Origin: Mycolicibacterium austroafricanum
Lineage (GTDB): Bacteria > Actinomycetota > Actinomycetes > Mycobacteriales > Mycobacteriaceae
NCBI RefSeq assembly: GCF_000612725.1
Contig: NZ_HG964450.1
Coordinates: 96,323 to 132,911, forward strand
Reading direction: 5' to 3'
Length of the DNA stretch: 36,589 bases
The first letter of the stretch is position 1; every line of letters begins with the position of its first letter. A program made the position numbers and the translations under genes. The notes below the pieces were generated by a model, which was given only the letters and a program-made list of their open reading frames with translations, was not told where the DNA came from and made no database searches. Shown here piece by piece: positions 29,088 through 36,589 of this stretch.

Positions 29088-30323
29088 TCAGCTAACCAAG
29101 GCGTCGCCCAACTCCGTCGCCAAATCGCCGCGATGCCCCACGGTCACATCGGCGAGCCCCAGCCAGCCCGCCATCGACTGCAGCTCGGTGGCCAGCGCGC
29201 GGGCCACGCGTGCGCGGTCGCGGCCGTCCTCGGTGAACGCGCCGAGGACCTGCAGGGTGCCCGACACCCTGTCGGCCTTGAGGTCGACCCGGCCGACGAG
29301 GTCGCCGTCGAGCAGGAACGGCCACACGTAGTAGCCGAACCGCCGCTTCGCGGCCGGGGTGTAGATCTCGATGCGGTAGTGGAAACCACCGAAGAGTCGC
29401 TCGACGCGGGGCCGGAAGAAGATCAGCGGGTCGAACGGACACAGCAGGGCCGTGCCGCGGTCACGACGCGGAACAGTCTGGCCCGCACGCAGATACGCCG
29501 GGGCGGGCCACCCCTCGACGTCGACCCGTTCGATGTGACCCGCGGCGAGCAGGTCCGCGATGGCGGGTTTGACCTGCCGTGCGCCCAGCCGGAAGTAGTC
29601 GCGCAGGTCGGCTTCGGTGGCCACGCCCAACGAGGTGGCGGCCCGCAGCGTGAGCTCGCGGACCGCGTCGGCCTCGTCCACCTGCCGGTCGACCACCTCG
29701 GCGGGCAGCACGCGCTCGGTCAGGTCGTAGTGCCGCGCGAAACCCACCCGCGTTGCGGTGGTGAGCACCCCGGCCGACCACAACGCCTCCGCGACCCATT
29801 TGGTTTCGCTGCGGTCCCACCACGGACCCTTGCGGCCCCTTGGCTCCGACTCCAGATACGCCTCGATCTGGCCCGCTGTCGACGGCCCCAGCGCGGCCAC
29901 CGCCTCCACGACCGACTCGGCCAGCTTGGCGTTCTTCTTGACGATCTCGACGCCCCACCGGCCGTGCCGGTACTCCTGCATCCGCCAACGCAGAAGTGGC
30001 CAGTCGTCGACCGCCATCAGCGCGGCCTCGTGCGCCCAGTACTCGACCAGCAGTCGAGGCGAGCGCGCCGAATGGCTCCACGCGGCACGGTCGAGGAGGT
30101 CGCGGTCGTACGGCCCGATCCTGCTGAACACCGGCGCGTAGTGTGCCCGCACCGCCACCGACACCGAATCCAGCTGCAGCACCTGCAGTCGCGCGATCAG
30201 GCGCTTCAGGTGCGCGCGGGTCACCGGGCCGGCCGGCTTCGGCTCGTGGAACCCCTGTGCGGCGACAGCGATCCGGCGGGCCTGCGCGGCGGTCAGGGTC
30301 GCGCTGCGAAGAGGGGGCGCCAT
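29088..30323 (-). CDS. YcaQ-like (HTH_42) DNA glycosylase family protein
   Basis: A 411-residue winged-helix protein of the YcaQ/AlkX-AlkZ family, which unhooks interstrand crosslinks and bulky alkylation. The N-terminal catalytic Q-hydrophobic-D motif is Q51-L52-D53 (VLQLDSVSVAVRAHY), the type found in the YcaQ-like subgroup; the AlkZ group has QxQ. Several winged-helix units follow, and the C-terminal domain shows LLCPFDPLIFFRPRVERLF and RRFGYYVWPFLLDGDLVGRVDLK. An ATG at 30323 or a GTG one codon earlier can start it; no Shine-Dalgarno was seen. It lies upstream of the dehalogenase in one transcription unit. Confidence 0.85.
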   Translation of the reverse strand: MAPPLRSATLTAAQARRIAVAAQGFHEPKPAGPVTRAHLKRLIARLQVLQLDSVSVAVRAHYAPVFSRIGPYDRDLLDRAAWSHSARSPRLLVEYWAHEAALMAVDDWPLLRWRMQEYRHGRWGVEIVKKNAKLAESVVEAVAALGPSTAGQIEAYLESEPRGRKGPWWDRSETKWVAEALWSAGVLTTATRVGFARHYDLTERVLPAEVVDRQVDEADAVRELTLRAATSLGVATEADLRDYFRLGARQVKPAIADLLAAGHIERVDVEGWPAPAYLRAGQTVPRRDRGTALLCPFDPLIFFRPRVERLFGGFHYRIEIYTPAAKRRFGYYVWPFLLDGDLVGRVDLKADRVSGTLQVLGAFTEDGRDRARVARALATELQSMAGWLGLADVTVGHRGDLATELGDALVS

Positions 30324-30383
30324 CACGCCATCGTCGCCTAGCGCACCGACACCGTGCGGGCGGGCTGTGGCGACGACCGCCTC

Positions 30384-31106
30384 TCAGCGCACCCGGACAT
30401 CGTCGATGTCGATGGAGACCGTGATCGGCTCGGGCACCTTTCTGCCGTCGTCGTCACGACCGTGCACGACGCGCGTGACCGGTAGCACGATGCCGTCGTA
30501 CTCGCGGTGCCCGTCCATGTAGTGCGCCGCAGGCGTGCCGCCGGCGATGTCGACCTGGTAGTCGCGCCGTCGCAGCAGACCGTCCGAGTCCACGTAGAGC
30601 ACCTGGTCGGCGCTGTGCGTGGCGATCGTGTCCGGGTAGCGCACTCCGAGCCGGCGCCAGGTCTGCCCATCCTCGCGCCATTCTCCGAGTTCCTCGGTGT
30701 ACACGCCGGGGAACGTCAGCGAATACGGTTCGGACAGATAGGTCCACATGGCGTAGCCCGCGAAGTACGCCAGTTGCAGCGGCGACCACGGGGTCGTCAG
30801 GGTGTGCCCGGCGAACGACGCCCGCGGATCGCTCAGCGTCTGCACCTCCCGGTGCGCGTCGTCGTCGGACTGAATCCCCACCCGGTCCGGGGTGTACTCG
30901 GACCGCATTCCGGGCTCGGGCAAAGGCCGGTGCCATGCCCGCTGCTCCTGCACCCGGATCTCGACGGTGGAGTCGTCGAGGATGCCGTCGACGTTCTTGA
31001 GCGACCACAGAACACCGCCGACGTTCTGGTGGATCGCGATGGTCTCGATCTGCCGCCAACGGTCGGTGCCGCCGTAGGCGGCCAGCACCTCGTCAAGAAG
31101 CTTCAT
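30384..31106 (-). CDS. Conserved protein of unknown function
   Basis: A 240-residue soluble protein that I do not recognise. It begins MKLLDEVLAAYGGTDRWRQI and contains alternating strands with many aromatic and charged residues (GVYTEELGEWREDGQTWRRLGVRYP, DSDGLLRRRDYQVDIAGG). A beta-rich C-terminus ends SIDIDDVRVR. The pattern recalls LolA-like lipid-carrier folds, but no signal peptide is present and the likeness is only impressionistic. A good Shine-Dalgarno (AAAGG, 7 nt) supports the ATG at 31106. It sits between dfrA and the YcaQ-like gene. Confidence 0.75.
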   Translation of the reverse strand: MKLLDEVLAAYGGTDRWRQIETIAIHQNVGGVLWSLKNVDGILDDSTVEIRVQEQRAWHRPLPEPGMRSEYTPDRVGIQSDDDAHREVQTLSDPRASFAGHTLTTPWSPLQLAYFAGYAMWTYLSEPYSLTFPGVYTEELGEWREDGQTWRRLGVRYPDTIATHSADQVLYVDSDGLLRRRDYQVDIAGGTPAAHYMDGHREYDGIVLPVTRVVHGRDDDGRKVPEPITVSIDIDDVRVR

Positions 31107-31227
31107 AAACGTGCCTTTGCTCGTTCACCACCGCCGAATGCGATGCCGTCTCACGACGACGCAACCCCCGCGTGGCAGAGGGAAATTCCCGTGGCCGGCT
31201 ACGAGTCCGTCCGGGCGGCGGACAGCC

Positions 31228-31716
31228 TCATTTCCGTACGTAGCTGTAGAACCGGTAACGCAGCCCTGACGAACTGTCGCGCCAGTCCCCCTCGGTCCCG
31301 ACCCACGCCTCGTCGAGAACGGGCGCCAACGCGTCGTCGTCCTCTCTGCGCAGGTCGATGTCCACCTCGGTGATCTCGCATCGGGTCGCCAACGGCAGCG
31401 CCAGCCCGTAGATCTGCGAGCCGCCGATCACCCAGGCGTCGTCGAGCGGCGCGTCCTCAAGCGACGTCACCACCTCCGCCCCGTCGGCCTGGTAGCCGGC
31501 CTGCCGGGTGACGACGACGTTGCGGCGGCCCGGCAGCGGGCGGAACTTCGCGGGCAGCGACTCCCACGTCAGCCTGCCCATGATCACGGTGTGGCCCATG
31601 GTCAGCTCCTTGAACCGGGCCATGTCTTCGGGCACGTGCCACGGGATCGCATCGCCACGGCCGATGACCCCGGAACTGGACTGCGCCCAGACCATGTTGA
31701 GTTCACTCAGGGTCAT
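31228..31716 (-). CDS. dfrA: Dihydrofolate reductase
   Basis: NADPH-dependent reduction of dihydrofolate to tetrahydrofolate, regenerating the cofactor consumed by ThyA. It has 162 residues, against 159 in M. tuberculosis. [28 protein letters not shown] holds the active-site acidic residue. [25 protein letters not shown] and [13 protein letters not shown] form the NADPH site. The ATG at 31716 was chosen; the frame stays open beyond it through the direct repeat, but that part is not DHFR. It follows thyA by 55 bp and is co-transcribed with it. Confidence 0.96.
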   Translation of the reverse strand: MTLSELNMVWAQSSSGVIGRGDAIPWHVPEDMARFKELTMGHTVIMGRLTWESLPAKFRPLPGRRNVVVTRQAGYQADGAEVVTSLEDAPLDDAWVIGGSQIYGLALPLATRCEITEVDIDLRREDDDALAPVLDEAWVGTEGDWRDSSSGLRYRFYSYVRK

Positions 31717-31774
31717 GATTCGGACCTGCAAGCAGTCCTCAACATCGTCGATTCGGACCTGCAAGCAGTCCTCA
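31717..31774. repeat. Direct repeat, 2 x 25 bp (33-bp period), between thyA and dfrA
   Basis: An identical 25-bp sequence (GATTCGGACCTGCAAGCAGT plus CCTCA on the plus strand) occurs at 31717-31741 and 31750-31774. On the coding strand one copy begins exactly at the thyA stop codon and the other ends at the dfrA ATG. Each contains a weak AGG ribosome site, so the intergenic spacer has been lengthened by a duplication of 33 bp. Confidence 0.95.
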
Positions 31775-32572
31775 TACAGCCACCGGGGCCTTGATCGCCG
31801 GGTGCGGGTCATAATTCTTGATGACGACGTCCTCGTAGATGTAGTCGAAGAGTGAATCACGCTGCGCTAGAGCGAGTTCCGGATAGGGCCGGGGCTCGCG
31901 GGACAGTTGTTCGGTGACCTGTTCGACGTGGTTGTCATAGATGTGACAGTCGCCGCCGGTCCAGATGAACTCGCCGACTCCGAGCCCGGCCTGCGCGGCC
32001 ATCATGTGGGTCAGCAGTGCATAGCTGGCGATGTTGAACGGCACCCCGAGGAACAGGTCGGCGCTGCGCTGGTAGAGCTGGCAGCTCAGTCGGCCACCGG
32101 AGACGTAGAACTGAAAGAACGCGTGACACGGCGGCAACGCCATCTGCGGGATCTCGCCGACGTTCCACGCCGAGACGATGTTGCGACGCGAGTCCGGATC
32201 CCGCCGCAGCAGGTCCAGCGCTGCGCTGATCTGGTCGATGTGCGCACCGGAAGGGGTGGGCCAGGACCGCCACTGGACTCCATAGACAGGTCCGAGATCA
32301 CCTGTGGGAGAAGCCCATTCGTCCCAGATCGTGACGCCATGCTCCTGCAGCCAGCGGACGTTCGAGTCGCCGCGCAGGAACCAGAGCAGCTCGTAGACGA
32401 TCGACTTGGTGTGCACCTTCTTGGTGGTGATCAGCGGGAACCCGGCGTTCAGGTCATAACGCATCTGGTGACCGAACAGGCTGCGGGTGCCGGTTCCGGT
32501 GCGGTCGGATTTGGTGGTCCCGGTATCGAGCACCAGACGCAACAGATCCTCGTACGGCGTGGCGATCGGCAC
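31772..32572 (-). CDS. thyA: Thymidylate synthase ThyA
   Basis: Methylene-THF-dependent synthesis of dTMP. It has 266 residues. The catalytic Cys is C149 ([11 protein letters not shown]). Also visible are [12 protein letters not shown] (phosphate Arg), [20 protein letters not shown] and [10 protein letters not shown]. The start is GTG at 32572 with a -10 TAAGCT 6 nt upstream. dfrA follows, forming the usual thyA-dfrA pair. Confidence 0.97.
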   Translation of the reverse strand: MPIATPYEDLLRLVLDTGTTKSDRTGTGTRSLFGHQMRYDLNAGFPLITTKKVHTKSIVYELLWFLRGDSNVRWLQEHGVTIWDEWASPTGDLGPVYGVQWRSWPTPSGAHIDQISAALDLLRRDPDSRRNIVSAWNVGEIPQMALPPCHAFFQFYVSGGRLSCQLYQRSADLFLGVPFNIASYALLTHMMAAQAGLGVGEFIWTGGDCHIYDNHVEQVTEQLSREPRPYPELALAQRDSLFDYIYEDVVIKNYDPHPAIKAPVAV

Positions 32573-32578
32573 GCGCTT

Positions 32579-32584
32579 AGCTTA
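32579..32584 (-). promoter_or_regulatory. -10 hexamer for leaderless thyA
   Basis: TAAGCT on the minus strand, 6 nt before the GTG at 32572. It is 17 bp from the opposing candidate -10 at 32602. Confidence 0.55.
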
Positions 32585-32601
32585 CGTGCAGTCGGCCGGA
32601 G

Positions 32602-32607
32602 TAGAAC
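32602..32607 (+). promoter_or_regulatory. Weak -10 hexamer for dienelactone hydrolase gene
   Basis: TAGAAC lies 7 nt before the ATG at 32615. It lacks the final T, so support comes mainly from its position. Confidence 0.3.
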
Positions 32608-32614
32608 GGAACCC

Positions 32615-33352
32615 ATGCCGAGGATCACCGACACCGTGACAACCGCCGACGGCGACTGCCCCGTCAGCCTGCACATCCCGGACGGCGGGGGACCGTGGCG
32701 CGGCATCGTCATGTATCCCGACGCCGGCGGTGCCCGTCCGACATTTCGCGCCATGGCCGACAAGCTCGCGGGATACGGCTACGCGGTGCTGGTGCCCGAT
32801 GTGTATTACCGCGAGGGCGACTGGGCACCGTTCACGATCGCCACGGCCTTCGACGACGACGTCGAACGCAGGCGGCTGTTCAGCTTCATGGCGAAGGTGA
32901 CCCCTGAGGTCATGGCCGCCGACGCCACCGCGTTCTTCGACTACCTCGCCGGCCGACCCGAGGTCCGCGGCGACACGTTCGGGACGACGGGCTACTGCAT
33001 GGGGGGCCGCACGTCGCTCGTGTTGGCAGGCCGGCTCCCGGATCGGGTGTCGGCCGCCATGTCGTTCCACGGCGGCGGCCTTGCCACCGACGACCCCCAC
33101 AGCCCGCACCTGCTCGCCGACCAGATGCGCGCGGCGGTGTACGTCGGCGCCGCCCGCAGCGACAGGTCCTTCACCACCGAAGACGGCGAGCGCCTGGAGA
33201 AGGCCCTCACGAGCGCCGGTGTCGAGCACACCATCGAGTGGTATCCCGCGTTCCATGGGTTCGCGGTGCCCGACAACGGCCCTTACGACGAGCCCGCGGC
33301 GCGGCGGCACTGGGAGGCGATGCGCTCGTTCTTCGCCGCTCACCTAGTCTGA
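32615..33352 (+). CDS. Dienelactone hydrolase family protein (Rv2765-like)
   Basis: A 245-residue alpha/beta hydrolase of the DLH family, the same length as I recall for Rv2765. The nucleophile is the Cys of GTTGYCMGGR, which separates it from Ser hydrolases. The base His lies in YPAFHGFAVPD and the acid probably in GAARSDRSFT. The N-terminal IVMYPDAGGARPTFRAMADKLA is the oxyanion region. The substrate is unknown. The next gene starts 5 bp downstream. Confidence 0.9.
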   Translation: MPRITDTVTTADGDCPVSLHIPDGGGPWRGIVMYPDAGGARPTFRAMADKLAGYGYAVLVPDVYYREGDWAPFTIATAFDDDVERRRLFSFMAKVTPEVMAADATAFFDYLAGRPEVRGDTFGTTGYCMGGRTSLVLAGRLPDRVSAAMSFHGGGLATDDPHSPHLLADQMRAAVYVGAARSDRSFTTEDGERLEKALTSAGVEHTIEWYPAFHGFAVPDNGPYDEPAARRHWEAMRSFFAAHLV

Positions 33353-33357
33353 GCAGC

Positions 33358-34278
33358 GTGTACGAGCAGAATTTCAGCGAATCGGCCTTCGGCGAGCAGG
33401 GGCAACGCATCGACCCCGTCCTGGCCCGCAGCTGGCTGTTGGTCAACGGGTCGCATTACGACCGGTTCCAGGCGGCGGCCCACTCGCGGGCGGACATCGT
33501 GGTGCTCGACATCGAGGACGCGGTGGCACCCAAGGACAAGGCGGCGGCCCGCGCGAACGTCACCCGCTGGTTCGGCGAGGGCCACGACGACTGGGTCCGT
33601 ATCAACGGCTTCGGCACCGAATGGTGGGCCGGTGACCTGGAGATGCTGGCCGGCACGTCCGTCGGCGGGGTGATGCTCGCGATGGTCGAATCGGTCGACC
33701 ACGTCACCGAGACGGTCAAGCGTCTGCCGGGAGTCCCGATCGTCGCCCTGGTCGAAACCGCTCGCGGGCTGGAACGTATCAACGAGATCGCCTCGGCGAA
33801 GGGCACCTTCCGGCTGGCGTTCGGCATCGGCGATTTCCGTCGCGACACCGGGTTCGGCGACAACCCGATGACCCTGGCCTATGCGCGGTCACGCTTCACG
33901 ATCGCCGCGAAGGCCGCCCATCTGCCGAGCGCGATCGACGGCCCGACGGTCGGATCGAGCGCCCTGCGGCTCAGCGAGGCGACCGCGGTGTCGGCGGAGT
34001 TCGGCATGACCGGCAAGATCTGCCTCACCCCCGAGCAGTGCCCGACCGTCAACGAGGGACTCTCCCCATCGGCAGAGGAAATCACTTGGGCCAAGGAGTT
34101 TTTCGTCGAGTTCGAGCGTGACGGCGGGGAGATCCGCAACGGCTCCGACCTGCCTCGAATCGCCCGCGCCACCAAGATCCTGGACCTGGCGCGCGCCTAC
34201 GGCATCGAACCGTCGGACTTCGACGACGTCGACGAGCCCGCCCACATCCCCGCGCCGTCGGACACCTACCACTACTGA
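33358..34278 (+). CDS. HpcH/HpaI-CitE family lyase
   Basis: A 306-residue TIM-barrel lyase of the citrate-lyase-beta/CoA-ester-lyase family. The Mg-binding acidic residues lie in ADIVVLDIEDAVAPKDKAAAR and VALVETARGLERINEIA. GTSVGGVMLAMVES and GKICLTPEQ fit the CitE barrel. It starts at GTG 33358, five bp after the DLH stop, so the two are coupled and may act in one carbon-catabolic step. The natural CoA thioester is not evident. Its last 7 bp overlap the convergent gene at 34272. Confidence 0.88.
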   Translation: MYEQNFSESAFGEQGQRIDPVLARSWLLVNGSHYDRFQAAAHSRADIVVLDIEDAVAPKDKAAARANVTRWFGEGHDDWVRINGFGTEWWAGDLEMLAGTSVGGVMLAMVESVDHVTETVKRLPGVPIVALVETARGLERINEIASAKGTFRLAFGIGDFRRDTGFGDNPMTLAYARSRFTIAAKAAHLPSAIDGPTVGSSALRLSEATAVSAEFGMTGKICLTPEQCPTVNEGLSPSAEEITWAKEFFVEFERDGGEIRNGSDLPRIARATKILDLARAYGIEPSDFDDVDEPAHIPAPSDTYHY

Positions 34279-34733
34279 GCTTGCCGGCGCCTGCGCGCCA
34301 GGAAGCTCGCCACCGCGCGCATCACGCCGCGGGCCGCGTAGATGCCCACGATCACGGTCAGGACGAGCAACAGGATGAACATCAGCAGCCAGTTCGAGCG
34401 GGTGTGCTCGACGTGCCACCAGACGATGGTGAACAGGATCGCGCAGATGAACACCACGATGTCGCGCCAGTTGCCCTGATACGACATGGCCAGTTCCCGG
34501 AGCTCCCGGCTCTTGTCCGTGGCGGCGATCAGACCGTCGATGCGCATGTCGATGATCCGCTGAAGCTCGGCGCGGCGCTCGGCCTGGTCGGCCGGGAGCC
34601 GTTCCATCAGGTCCAGATCCCTGGCGATCGCGTCGCGCACGTCGGGCGGGCGCAGGTTCCCCGCCGCCAGCCCGAGCAGCGCACCGCCTGCGATCGGTGC
34701 GCCCGCCAGGGCGAATTCGGCCATACCGGGCAT
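34272..34733 (-). CDS. Membrane protein of unknown function
   Basis: A 153-residue protein. The N-terminal Gly/Ala-rich segment (GAPIAGGALLGLAAGN) is followed by a charged helical region (ERLPADQAERRAELQRIID). Two adjacent membrane helices follow (DIVVFICAILFTIVWW and WLLMFILLLVLTVIVGIYAA), and the tail is basic (LARRRRQAQ). No family was recognised. It lies 12 bp after the flavodoxin-like gene in the dapB operon. Confidence 0.75.
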   Translation of the reverse strand: MPGMAEFALAGAPIAGGALLGLAAGNLRPPDVRDAIARDLDLMERLPADQAERRAELQRIIDMRIDGLIAATDKSRELRELAMSYQGNWRDIVVFICAILFTIVWWHVEHTRSNWLLMFILLLVLTVIVGIYAARGVMRAVASFLARRRRQAQ

Positions 34734-34745
34734 GAGACTCCTCCG

Positions 34746-35197
34746 TCATTCCATCAGCGTTGCGGCCACAGTCGCACCGAGATTCCAACACGCTTCCAGG
34801 TCATCCTTGGCAGGCTTGCCCGAGACGATCACCGTGTCGGCCGCCTGCTCCCACCCGAGCCCGCCGGTGATCCCCGCAAGCGCGCGTTCCGCGCCCTCGG
34901 TGCCCTCGTTGCCGTGAAGATAGATGCCGAACGGCCTGCCCCGCGTCGCGTCGAGCAGCTGGTAATACGCGCAGTCGAATGCGTGCTTGAGCGCGCCGCT
35001 GATGTACCCGAGGTTGGCCGGTGTGCCGAGGAGATACCCGTCCGCCTGCAGCATCTCCGCGGGCGACACCGTCAGAGCCGGACGGCGCAGCACCTCGACA
35101 CCCTCGATCTCCGGATCGGTCGCGCCGGCCAGCACCGCCTCGAACATCTCGTGGCAGTGCGGGGACGGCGTGTGGTGGACGATCAGCAGCGTCTTGC

Positions 35198-35201
<4 letters not shown>
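34746..35201 (-). CDS. Flavodoxin-like / NADPH-dependent FMN reductase family protein (Rv2771c-like)
   Basis: A 151-residue flavodoxin-fold protein. The phosphate-binding start is LLIVHHTPSPHCHEMFEAVL and the FMN loop is GYLLGTPANLGYISGALKHAFD, as in the Rv2771c family. A single-domain oxidoreductase is likely; its redox partner is unknown. It overlaps the upstream gene by 4 nt. Confidence 0.88.
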
Positions 35202-36411
<1,210 letters not shown>

Positions 36412-36515
36412 GCGTCCGATCCCAGGCCTCAGGAATTTTGCTCGTCGCCCCTGACTTGGCCGGTCCCGGCGGTCGATCTGCAGGCGTCGGCGCTGACCTG
36501 GGGCGCTCCCAAGGA

Positions 36516-36589
36516 TCAGTTGGTGGTTGGTGGTGGGGGTTGGAAGGGTGTGTACCACTTCCATTGGGCGCGTTCCCCGGGTGGTCCCT
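36516..36589 (-). CDS. Partial CDS at right edge, C-terminus only
   Basis: One minus-strand frame is open from the window edge to a TGA at 36516. It reads GPPGERAQWKWYTPFQPPPP and then TTN. The Trp/Pro-rich ending looks like a real protein C-terminus, perhaps of an HNH/DUF222-type protein common in mycobacteria, but 23 residues are too few to assign a family. The 97 bp between it and the dapB promoter show nothing else. Confidence 0.35.
   Translation of the reverse strand, partial: GPPGERAQWKWYTPFQPPPPTTN

Overview
This window is a high-GC actinobacterial chromosome segment. Gene content and order point to an environmental or rapidly growing Mycobacterium (Mycolicibacterium type). The sequence reproduces much of the M. 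tuberculosis Rv2731-Rv2773c neighbourhood: miaB, recX-recA, DUF3046, ephG, pspM-pspA-clgR, pgsA, argA, ftsK, rnj-dapA-thyX, dfrA-thyA and dapB. It lacks the M. tuberculosis-specific pieces: there is no RecA intein, no PE_PGRS gene, no pspN and no hsd restriction genes. No rRNA, tRNA, insertion sequence, prophage or CRISPR array was found.

Layout. 1-3400: a DUF349 gene cut by the left edge, converging on miaB plus a membrane protein. 3421-3540: a 4 x 30 bp tandem repeat in the miaB/gluA divergent promoter region. 3595-7488: a gluABCD-type glutamate ABC importer followed by a DUF1622 gene and a tiny membrane protein, apparently one operon. 7454-9010: a Rox-like FAD monooxygenase. 9062-10800: recA-recX with a hairpin terminator, a RecA-NDp (PafBC-type) promoter and a LexA box. 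10838-13724: a frameshifted hydrolase, DUF3046, a glycosyltransferase and an ephG carrying an in-frame 2 x 33 bp repeat. 13758-17005: the envelope-stress module pspM-pspA-clgR with a SigE-like promoter, then a cinA-type gene and pgsA. 17048-23161: argA, ftsK, an ABM/SDR/methyltransferase operon and an orphan response regulator. 23542-26923: rnj-dapA-thyX. 26986-31106: an accessory block (GGDEF protein, haloalkane dehalogenase, YcaQ-like glycosylase, an unknown). 31228-36399: dfrA-thyA, a dienelactone hydrolase with a CitE-like lyase, and the dapB operon. A partial CDS lies at the right edge.

How the genes work together. dapA and dapB make the meso-diaminopimelate/lysine precursor. thyA, thyX and dfrA cover both routes to dTMP. 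recA, recX and the YcaQ-like protein belong to DNA repair. clgR and psp respond to envelope stress.

The strongest pattern outside the gene list is promoter architecture. At least a dozen genes have a TANNNT-like -10 hexamer 6-8 nt before the start codon, the mark of leaderless transcripts. Three divergent pairs (GT/ephG, pgsA/argA, thyA/DLH) share one geometry: start codons 43-44 bp apart and opposing -10 hexamers 16-17 bp apart, so that each -10 lies where the other promoter's -35 should be. I did not find a clear wholly new system. The best candidates for a second look are these promoters, the in-frame short repeats, the orphan regulator with a coupled leader ORF, and the gluABCD-DUF1622 operon.
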